DNA of 5,012 nt from Chlamydiota bacterium (GTDB taxonomy: Bacteria; Chlamydiota; Chlamydiia; Chlamydiales; Rhabdochlamydiaceae), in assembly GCA_013041585.1 (NCBI GenBank), contig JABEVM010000067.1, forward strand, positions 1 through 5,012, in the 5' to 3' direction. Under the pieces are notes generated by a model. It was not told the DNA's origin and ran no database searches. It worked only from the letters and a program-made list of their open reading frames with translations. Position 1 is the stretch's first letter; each line of letters starts with the position of its first letter. A program made the position numbers and the translations under genes. This document shows, piece after piece, positions 1 to 5,012 of this stretch.

Positions 1-2516
1 ACCTACATATTTTAAAAATTTTACAAAAATTACGCAGCGACAAATCCCTGCAACGAAATTTAAGTAGATTTGGAGTTCCGCTTTGTCATAAAGGGGCGGA
101 AGGAATTATTCGAGAAGTCCTTGATCTTTCGGAAGATATAGCTCTTAGCGATGCCCATGTTCGCAGGGCGGTTTTATCAGCCACTTTTACGATTCTTCGT
201 CAAAATATCGGATCTTGTTTTGCAACCGCTCCCGCGATTGTAATCCATGAGGAGCAGATAGAAGTGTTTTGGGAGGACTTGTTTGCTTTACTTACAAAAG
301 GAAAGATGCAAAGGATCATCTCAGGTGTAGAATATTCTGTGCCACTTCTCGCAAGCTGGGGTATAGGGGATATAAAAAAACAAATTTTCCTTTCCCCAAA
401 CTCGCTTTCTGGTCAGATGTTTTCGCAAAGTTTAGAAAAAATTTCCTATTCTCCAGGGCTTTTGCATGCGTTAGAAAAAGTCGGAGTCATTGAGAGGGAG
501 GCCCCCAGAGAGCAGAAAATTGCTATTTTAGAGCAAAAGATCAGGGAACTTACTATTAAACGGTTTCCTATTACTATCGAGGAACTCCTGCGGGCTTTGA
601 TTGCAAAACACTACGGGATTTCTCCCCAGGGAATAAAGGCAATAGAAAAGAAGCAATTCTTAATCCTGAAAAAGCCGGCAGCTTATCTCGATGACGGCGA
701 GATTTTTTCTTATCAAGAAGAGAAAGCTAAAAATGCTTTCAGATCTTTTTCAGATCATGGCCTTCTTAAGTCCTGGGAATATACAATCGCCTCTTTTGCG
801 GAAGCGAAAACAGAGTTTACACAGTGGAATCTTTACTGCAGCCTAGGGATGCATTCCGGAGAGGCAGGGGGGATTGGCGAAATCATGTACAGAATCCTTG
901 ATGGATTTTTGCAAGATAATCAAAAAAAGTATGAAGAAAGCCAGCGCGATTGTGAAATAGCATTTGATCAAATGCGCTCTGCCGAAGCTCTACTAAGGCA
1001 AGCTTATAAAGAGTCTGAAATTCGCAGATTGCAAGTGGAGCATCAATCTCGTGTGTATCAACTTCAAACTTGCATAGATCTCCGAGATCAATTTTATAAG
1101 AAAGCTTCCCGTTATGCGAATCTTTTTTCCTTTTTTAATGAGCAATACCAACAAAAATTTCCCGAATTTTTTCAAGAAGTCTATGATGCTTATCTGGACG
1201 GCACTTCAACGCCACTTTACGAAGATAGTCCTGCAGGTTTTCGTCTTGTTTACAAACATGGAAGATCAGATCCTTCTCTTTGGACGATGATTTACAGCAA
1301 GGAACAATATGTGGCGTCTCTTGTAGATTTTTTTATTGCAGTCGAGCCTCAAATAGCTTTTTTGCTCAAGGAAGATTTTGAGCAGAAAGCATTGCAAGAG
1401 ATCACAACACAGATTGCCTTACATATTAGGTCTGATGAATTTTTGCAGTCAGCTTTTGCTCGTTTGCAAAATAAAAGAGATCTTGTGCAAAGAGATATTG
1501 TTACCCAGTCTCCTTGGTTTTATATTTCAGGAGGCTCTATGTTTTCTTTCTTGAAAATCTATGGTAGAAGACAAACAGATGTCACTGTTGAAACAAAAAG
1601 AATCGAAACGCCACTCGATCTTTTAACTTTTATCGTCGATACGCTAAAATCTCTGCCTCCTAAAGTTACAAAAGCTTTTGAGAAAGATTCTAGCAAAGCT
1701 ATGCTAATGCATAGCCCGACACACGCTTTTCTTCTTTTGCCTGGGTGTCCATCTCTACATGAAGTTTGGAAAGACGCAGGATTTACGTATACATTCATCC
1801 GTGACAATTGGATCCTCCCTGCAAAAAAGATCTATGAATCCTTATTCTTGGATGTATTTGAACAGAAACATCTTTTTAGTATTTTTTCTGAAAACCTTCC
1901 TCCGGATAAAGCGCATTACCTTCAGAATGCCTCAGGATTTTCTTCAAAGATGCCGCTGCAAGAATTTTACATGTTTATGCTAGATACATTGCAGTCCACT
2001 TTTTCTATGTATTATCCTTCCGAATTTTTGGAAGAACGAATCGATTCATTTTTACGATCTGCATTGCCTCTTACGGAGGGGAAAGATTGGAAAAAAAATG
2101 TGCGCCTACTTTTAGAAGACTTGTCTTCTTTACATCTTGAGGAAGTACTAAAAAATCTTCCCAATGTTTGGTCAGAGCATATAGATGCAAAGTCTCTTCA
2201 AGACATAACCAAAGCCTGCTATATGCTCTCTACACAAAAAGTGCAGTTTTCTTTTGATTTACACGCTCAGATTGCAGAGAAAGCTAGAAAATATCACTTG
2301 AGCATGCCTACTTGTTTACTTTTTGCAGATACAAATTGGAGCGGCTTTTACTTTGGTTTTGTTTTGGGAATAAAAAGCTCTCAACTTGAACTTTGGCGCG
2401 TGGATAAAATGGGAAAAGGCTTTCCCATGAGAGCGTGGAATAGATTTTTTTCTGCCGAGAATCCTCAGCAGTGGGGTGTTTGTATTTATCCAAACGAATA
2501 CACCCTTGCAACATGA
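1..2516 (+). CDS. Large hypothetical protein, 5'-truncated by the window, possible papain-like cysteine peptidase fold
   Basis: The frame is open from the window edge (first full codon at base 3) to the TGA at 2514-2516, giving at least 837 residues. No ATG occurs in frame before 300, so the start lies outside the window. The GTG at 264 is not a credible start, because clearly protein-like sequence precedes it. Residues below are counted from base 3. A Cys motif RQNIGSCFATA (Cys72, codon 216-218) resembles the QxxxGSCW active-site loop of papain-type peptidases. A THAFLLLPG motif (His574, 1722-1724) resembles their His strand, and FADTNWSGFYFG (Asn778, 2334-2336) loosely resembles their NSWG site. 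Residues about 302-372 (906-1118) are rich in Glu, Gln, Arg and Leu and look like a coiled coil. I see no signal peptide or membrane segment in the visible part. The large spacing between Cys and His would need a big insertion in a peptidase, so activity is inference only. Family not recognised; a type III secretion effector or cytosolic enzyme are both possible. Confidence 0.85.
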   Translation, partial: LHILKILQKLRSDKSLQRNLSRFGVPLCHKGAEGIIREVLDLSEDIALSDAHVRRAVLSATFTILRQNIGSCFATAPAIVIHEEQIEVFWEDLFALLTKGKMQRIISGVEYSVPLLASWGIGDIKKQIFLSPNSLSGQMFSQSLEKISYSPGLLHALEKVGVIEREAPREQKIAILEQKIRELTIKRFPITIEELLRALIAKHYGISPQGIKAIEKKQFLILKKPAAYLDDGEIFSYQEEKAKNAFRSFSDHGLLKSWEYTIASFAEAKTEFTQWNLYCSLGMHSGEAGGIGEIMYRILDGFLQDNQKKYEESQRDCEIAFDQMRSAEALLRQAYKESEIRRLQVEHQSRVYQLQTCIDLRDQFYKKASRYANLFSFFNEQYQQKFPEFFQEVYDAYLDGTSTPLYEDSPAGFRLVYKHGRSDPSLWTMIYSKEQYVASLVDFFIAVEPQIAFLLKEDFEQKALQEITTQIALHIRSDEFLQSAFARLQNKRDLVQRDIVTQSPWFYISGGSMFSFLKIYGRRQTDVTVETKRIETPLDLLTFIVDTLKSLPPKVTKAFEKDSSKAMLMHSPTHAFLLLPGCPSLHEVWKDAGFTYTFIRDNWILPAKKIYESLFLDVFEQKHLFSIFSENLPPDKAHYLQNASGFSSKMPLQEFYMFMLDTLQSTFSMYYPSEFLEERIDSFLRSALPLTEGKDWKKNVRLLLEDLSSLHLEEVLKNLPNVWSEHIDAKSLQDITKACYMLSTQKVQFSFDLHAQIAEKARKYHLSMPTCLLFADTNWSGFYFGFVLGIKSSQLELWRVDKMGKGFPMRAWNRFFSAENPQQWGVCIYPNEYTLAT

Positions 2517-2578
2517 AAACGATTTTTTTGTAGTTTTAAACTTGTCCTTCTTTGCATAATTGTCTGAAAATTGAATTT

Positions 2579-2582
2579 AGGA
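2579..2582 (+). promoter_or_regulatory. Shine-Dalgarno site for the MOMP-like gene
   Basis: AGGA lies 5 bases before the ATG at 2588. It fixes that ATG as the start in preference to the in-frame TTG at 2552, which would add 12 residues, has no purine-rich site before it, and would bury the signal peptide. Confidence 0.75.
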
Positions 2583-2587
2583 ACGCT

Positions 2588-3376
2588 ATGAAAAAACTTC
2601 TTCTCACCTTATGCATACTTGTTAGTAGTTTCACACAAATCCATGCTCTTTATTTTGGAAATATTTCGGAAGCTGAAATCATCGACCAGGGTATCGTGCT
2701 CTCTAAAGACAACTGGATGGCGCTTAAAATTGGGTATCAAGGAGATTTTGATTTCGATAGAAAACTGCAAACTCATGGTGGATGCCATGGGAGAGTAGAT
2801 GAATTTCAATTAGCAATGCAACAAGGATTGATCGCTTTAGATTTTGCTGATAGAGCGGAATTTTATGGTACACTGGGAGTTGCCAACCTTTATTTTACTC
2901 ATAGACCAGATAGCGACCATAAAAGAAGAGAATATCAAACGGCGGAAGATTTCACATGGGGAGTAGGCGCCAGGGCAATTTTTATATCCTGGGGCAATAC
3001 CTCCCTCGGCGCAGATGCTGTAATCCAGTGGGCAAATATGAAGACCAAGTGGGAAGCTATCAATGGAGTTTCTTACAATAAACATTCTAATATTAATTAT
3101 AGAGAATGGCAGGTTGGGATGGGAGTTTCTCACAAAATTGAGATCCTCGTTCCTTATTTCGCTGTCAAATATTCTAACGTGAGAGGTATGTTAAAGAATC
3201 TCTCTCCACACCTTTTCCCTCCAAAAGGAAGTGATCACTTTAACTTAAAAAACCGCACATATGTTGGGATTACCTTGGGAGCTACGGTGTCAATGGGGAC
3301 TATTTTTGACCTTAACGTAGAAGCCAGACTTATTGATGAGGAAGCTGTATCCCTCGCTGCAAACTTGAAGTTCTAG
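2588..3376 (+). CDS. MOMP-family outer membrane porin, short form
   Basis: This encodes a 262-residue beta-barrel of the chlamydial major outer membrane protein family (Chlam_OMP, OmpA/MOMP), expected to form a diffusion pore in the outer membrane. Residues 1-20 are a Sec signal peptide (MKKLLLTLCI start, cleavage likely after IHA20). Blocks alignable by eye to Chlamydia trachomatis MOMP, in order, are: MALKIGYQGDFDFDR (44-58; MOMP has MRMGYYGDFVFDR), FYGTLGV (92-98; FCTLGA), FTWGVGARA (122-130; FAWSAGARA), INYREWQVGM (169-178; IDYHEWQASL), VPYFAVKYS (188-196; TPYIGVKWS) and VEARLIDEEA (244-253; VETRLIDERA). The chain ends in LAANLKF, and the terminal Phe fits a BAM signal. Mature length is about 242 residues against roughly 370 in pathogen MOMP; the loss falls in the loops matching variable domains 1-4. 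Only Cys66 remains in the mature chain, so the disulfide network typical of pathogen MOMP cannot be reproduced. No symbol is given because environmental chlamydiae carry several MOMP paralogues. Confidence 0.95.
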   Translation: MKKLLLTLCILVSSFTQIHALYFGNISEAEIIDQGIVLSKDNWMALKIGYQGDFDFDRKLQTHGGCHGRVDEFQLAMQQGLIALDFADRAEFYGTLGVANLYFTHRPDSDHKRREYQTAEDFTWGVGARAIFISWGNTSLGADAVIQWANMKTKWEAINGVSYNKHSNINYREWQVGMGVSHKIEILVPYFAVKYSNVRGMLKNLSPHLFPPKGSDHFNLKNRTYVGITLGATVSMGTIFDLNVEARLIDEEAVSLAANLKF

Positions 3377-3395
3377 GTTTAGCCCCCCTTTTTCT

Positions 3396-3424
3396 TTGCA
3401 AAAAAACCGCGATTTCCCTATAAG
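3396..3424 (+). promoter_or_regulatory. Candidate sigma-66/sigma-70-type promoter of the porin-like gene
   Basis: A -35 element TTGCAA (3396-3401, 4 of 6 to TTGACA) and a -10 element TATAAG (3419-3424, 5 of 6 to TATAAT) are separated by 17 bases. Transcription would begin near 3431, leaving a leader of about 90 bases before the ATG at 3520. The spacer starts with an A tract; AT-rich spacers are known to affect promoter strength in Chlamydia. Prediction by eye only. Confidence 0.5.
3400..3417 (+). repeat. Imperfect 18-base direct repeat, copy 1
   Basis: The pattern is A7-CCGC-NN-TTTCC, with GA at the variable positions. It matches the copy at 3452-3469 at 16 of 18 positions. This copy overlaps the -35 end and the spacer of the candidate promoter. 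Confidence 0.7.
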
Positions 3425-3451
3425 TGTCGTGTCATTTATATTTTTCATCTG

Positions 3452-3469
3452 AAAAAAACCGCCCTTTCC
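3452..3469 (+). repeat. Imperfect 18-base direct repeat, copy 2
   Basis: The pattern is A7-CCGC-NN-TTTCC, with CC at the variable positions. It starts 52 bases after copy 1, about five helical turns, so both A tracts face the same side of the DNA. It lies in the predicted leader of the porin-like gene and is followed by a T7 run (3470-3476) that could pair with its A7. Confidence 0.7.
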
Positions 3470-3509
3470 TTTTTTTATTCTAGGTTTTATATCAGATGAA
3501 GGTAACTTT

Positions 3510-3513
3510 GGAG
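3510..3513 (+). promoter_or_regulatory. Shine-Dalgarno site for the porin-like gene
   Basis: GGAG lies 6 bases before the ATG at 3520. The alternative in-frame ATG at 3496 has only a weak TAGG 11 bases upstream and would place eight extra residues, including a Glu, before the signal peptide, so 3520 is preferred. Confidence 0.65.
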
Positions 3514-3519
3514 AAACCA

Positions 3520-4869
3520 ATGCAATCTTTTCGTCGCTACCTATTGCTTTTTGCAGCAACAATGTGCACCGCTTATGGATATTCTGATTCTGCAACCTCT
3601 GTAAGTCAAAGCGACATTACAGATGAAGATTTGAAAGCGATGCGCGACTACATGAATAGTAAAAAAAATGTGACCGTCAAAGATTTAGGCGGCGGACTCA
3701 CCATCAGCGGAGAGGTTCGCGTTGAATTTCAAAATGCGCATGAAAAGCTCAATGGTGAGCAGCTACGAGGGGTCAGAAGACGCACTTTTGCTAATTCTAA
3801 AGAGAAATCGGAAGCGACTCGTTCCTACGATATTGAACTGAACCTATTATTGGATTATAGAGCAGACCGAACCTGGGCTTCTGTTAAATTAGAATTTGAC
3901 CATGCTGCTGGAATTACAACAGGGACGGAAACAGGCGTTGATTTAGAAAGAGCGTATTTCGGAGCAAGAGCAGTACAAGGTGATAGCTATGTTTTTGACA
4001 TAGAAATCGGCCGAAGAGGACTTGGACAACCTTTTGATTCTAAAGTTCAATTCGATTCTCGTTTTGATGGGATCTTAGTAAAATATGATCAAGCCATTGA
4101 AGCAGTAGGTGATTTTTATACTCACGTCGGTGCTTTTGTCATCAACGAGCGCGTAGATCATTATGGATATGTAGGAGAGCTTGGCCTTCTCAATATTGCA
4201 AAGAGCGGTTTTTATACAAAATATTCTTTAATCGATTGGGATACAAAAGATTTAGATAGAAGACATAGACGTAGATTTAGAGAAGGGGAGACTGATAGAG
4301 ATCGCGAACGTAGGCTTGCACGTGATACAAATCGTGATCTAAATCGCCTTTATGATTATTTTGTTTCTCAATTTTTGGTCGGCTACAGATTTGTACCGGT
4401 CAAATTTCAAAAATCGGTGTTATTATATGCTGCGATCCTTGTCAACCATGCCGCTCGTCGTCATGACTACACACATGACAAAAAACTCAATATGGGTGGA
4501 TATGCGGGATTTACGCTTGGTACAGCTAGAAAACAAGGTGATTGGGCACTAGATGTAAACTATCAGATCATCCAGGCGCAGGCTATTCCTTCGTTTGATG
4601 TTTCAGGGATTGGACTTCGTAACATAAGTAGAGAAGGCTTAACTACAAATTCAAACACAAGTGGTCCTGCAACGTTAAGACGCCTTCCTTTTGGTAATAC
4701 CAATTATCAAGGATATATCTTGGAGCTTGGCTATTTGTTTACCGATAACCTACTTATTCAACAAAGCTGGCAGCAAAGCTTTAGCTTAAATAATGATATT
4801 GGAGTTGCGCAATTCGGAAATGCAAGAACATTTAACCAATACGAGCTAGAGTTTATCTACGCATTCTAA
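3520..4869 (+). CDS. Porin-like outer membrane beta-barrel protein, not of the MOMP family
   Basis: The product has 449 residues from the ATG at 3520 (457 if the ATG at 3496 is used). Residues 1-20 form a signal peptide: positive FRR, hydrophobic YLLLFAATM, cleavage probably after AYG20. A short acidic helix-like segment follows (32-46, ITDEDLKAMRDYMNS). From about 57 onward the chain alternates hydrophobic and polar residues as in beta-barrels, for example LTISGEVRVEF (60-70), YDIELNLLLDY (103-113), WASVKLEFDH (119-128), YVFDIEIGRR (157-166), FDGILVKYD (182-190), YQGYILELGYLF (396-407) and the last strand ELEFIYAF, whose terminal Phe fits the BAM signal. The mature chain has no cysteine. Residues 241-276 are an unusual Arg/Asp-rich stretch, likely a surface loop or plug. 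It shares no MOMP blocks with its upstream neighbour. Chlamydial Pom-type porins or other anion-selective porins are possible relatives, but I cannot assign a family from sequence alone. The gene likely has its own promoter and ends at a strong terminator. Confidence 0.85.
   Translation: MQSFRRYLLLFAATMCTAYGYSDSATSVSQSDITDEDLKAMRDYMNSKKNVTVKDLGGGLTISGEVRVEFQNAHEKLNGEQLRGVRRRTFANSKEKSEATRSYDIELNLLLDYRADRTWASVKLEFDHAAGITTGTETGVDLERAYFGARAVQGDSYVFDIEIGRRGLGQPFDSKVQFDSRFDGILVKYDQAIEAVGDFYTHVGAFVINERVDHYGYVGELGLLNIAKSGFYTKYSLIDWDTKDLDRRHRRRFREGETDRDRERRLARDTNRDLNRLYDYFVSQFLVGYRFVPVKFQKSVLLYAAILVNHAARRHDYTHDKKLNMGGYAGFTLGTARKQGDWALDVNYQIIQAQAIPSFDVSGIGLRNISREGLTTNSNTSGPATLRRLPFGNTNYQGYILELGYLFTDNLLIQQSWQQSFSLNNDIGVAQFGNARTFNQYELEFIYAF
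4240..4347 (+). other. Arg/Asp-rich low-complexity segment within the porin-like gene
   Basis: Residues 241-276 of the porin-like protein contain 12 Arg, 8 Asp and 3 Glu in 36 positions, including RRHRRRFRE and TDRDRERRLARD. The flanking sequence (FYTKYSLIDW before; FVSQFLVGYRF after) looks like membrane strands, so this segment is probably a long loop joining them. The underlying DNA repeats short words, such as AGATTTAGA at 4248-4256 and 4273-4281, which suggests growth by local duplication. Confidence 0.6.
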
Positions 4870-4873
4870 AATT

Positions 4874-4891
4874 TTTCCTCTGATCAGGAAA
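4874..4891. other. Small inverted repeat before the terminator
   Basis: TTTCCT (4874-4879) and AGGAAA (4886-4891) can form a 6-base-pair stem with a 6-base loop. It starts 5 bases after the stop codon of the porin-like gene. It may protect the 3' end of the message or simply be part of a double hairpin with the terminator that follows. Confidence 0.45.
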
Positions 4892-4893
4892 GT

Positions 4894-4927
4894 AAAAAGG
4901 CTATTACGGAAAGTAATAGCCTTTTTT
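4894..4927 (+). terminator. Intrinsic terminator of the porin-like gene
   Basis: A perfect 9-base-pair stem, GGCTATTAC (4899-4907) with GTAATAGCC (4913-4921), encloses a GGAAA loop and is followed by T6 (4922-4927). The preceding A5 (4894-4898) can extend the stem by pairing with the T run and supplies a short U tract for the opposite strand, so it could act in both directions. Confidence 0.92.
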
Positions 4928-4933
4928 GTTTCT

Positions 4934-4937
4934 AGGA
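4934..4937 (+). promoter_or_regulatory. Shine-Dalgarno site for the 3' partial gene
   Basis: AGGA lies 8 bases before the ATG at 4946, a usable spacing. No comparable site precedes the alternative in-frame ATG at 4970. Confidence 0.5.
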
Positions 4938-4945
4938 TTTACGTC

Positions 4946-5012
4946 ATGAAAAATGACTTCTTTGTCAACATGAGATACGTTATCTCTGCCGCGCTGTCAT
5001 TATGTTTAGACT
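4946..5012 (+). CDS. Start of a probable exported protein, cut by the window end
   Basis: Twenty-two codons are visible with no stop, beginning MKNDFFVNMRYVISAALS. A basic start followed by a hydrophobic run (YVISAALSLCL) looks like a Sec signal peptide, so the product is probably another envelope or secreted protein. This fits its position after two outer membrane protein genes. The start could instead be the ATG at 4970, giving the more compact n-region MR. The ORF begins only 18 bases after the T run of the preceding terminator, leaving little room for its own promoter. The mature protein is not in the window, so no family can be named. Confidence 0.6.
   Translation, partial: MKNDFFVNMRYVISAALSLCLD

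Noticed and set aside
264..266. GTG as the start of the large ORF
   Set aside because: The frame stays open to the window edge with protein-like sequence, including the RQNIGSC motif, before it; there is no Shine-Dalgarno site at a fitting distance.
2474..2529. Hairpin at the end of the large gene (GGGT-GTTTG with CAAAC-ACCC) followed by T7 as a terminator
   Set aside because: The stem is bulged, lies inside the coding region, and the T run begins about 17 bases after it, so it lacks terminator geometry.
2555..2560. CATAAT as a -10 element for the MOMP-like gene
   Set aside because: It matches 5 of 6 to TATAAT and sits 27 bases before the ATG, but no acceptable -35 lies 16-18 bases upstream. 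A promoter here remains possible but unsupported.
2552..2587. TTG start adding 12 residues to the MOMP-like protein
   Set aside because: It has no ribosome site and would put a non-signal extension before an obvious signal peptide; the ATG at 2588 has AGGA at 5 bases.
3383..3388. C6 tract as a phase-variation switch
   Set aside because: It is short, lies outside coding sequence and sits upstream of the candidate promoter; nothing suggests length variation.
3535..3567. Cys16 of the porin-like protein as a lipoprotein lipobox
   Set aside because: The residues before it are A-T-M, with Met at -1, which does not fit the lipobox; the C-terminal barrel signature favours a Sec-cleaved outer membrane protein.
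993..3595. Minus-strand open frames of 60-101 codons
   Set aside because: They lie largely opposite well-supported + strand genes, have no ribosome sites or recognisable protein features, and are expected by chance.

Overview
The window looks like a piece of a chromosome from the phylum Chlamydiae, most likely an amoeba- or arthropod-associated 'environmental' lineage (Parachlamydia/Waddlia/Simkania-like) rather than a Chlamydia pathogen. The main evidence is the gene at 2588-3376. Its product carries several conserved blocks of the chlamydial major outer membrane protein (MOMP), but it is much shorter than pathogen MOMP and has a single cysteine in the mature protein. The DNA is AT-rich, and every gene I can support is on the + strand.

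Layout. (1) 1-2516: the 3' part of a large gene whose start lies left of the window. At least 837 residues are visible. It is a cytosolic-looking protein with a central coiled coil and widely spaced motifs resembling the Cys, His and Asn sites of papain-like cysteine peptidases; its function is unknown. (2) 2588-3376: a compact 262-residue MOMP-family beta-barrel with a signal peptide. (3) 3377-3519: a 143-base intergenic region with a good sigma-66/sigma-70-type promoter candidate and an 18-base imperfect direct repeat containing A7 tracts. (4) 3520-4869: a 449-residue secreted beta-barrel candidate (porin-like, not MOMP), with a striking Arg/Asp-rich internal stretch and a terminal Phe. (5) 4870-4945: a strong intrinsic terminator, preceded by a smaller hairpin. 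(6) 4946-5012: the first 22 codons of another gene, probably also with a signal peptide.

Taken together, the right-hand part is a tandem set of two, perhaps three, genes for exported proteins, with at least two predicted to insert in the outer membrane through the BAM pathway. The large left-hand gene ends 71 bases before the MOMP-like gene with no convincing terminator between them, so the two may be co-transcribed. The porin-like gene appears to have its own promoter. No RNA genes, mobile elements, CRISPR arrays or recombination sites were seen. No stretch over 300 bases lacks a gene.
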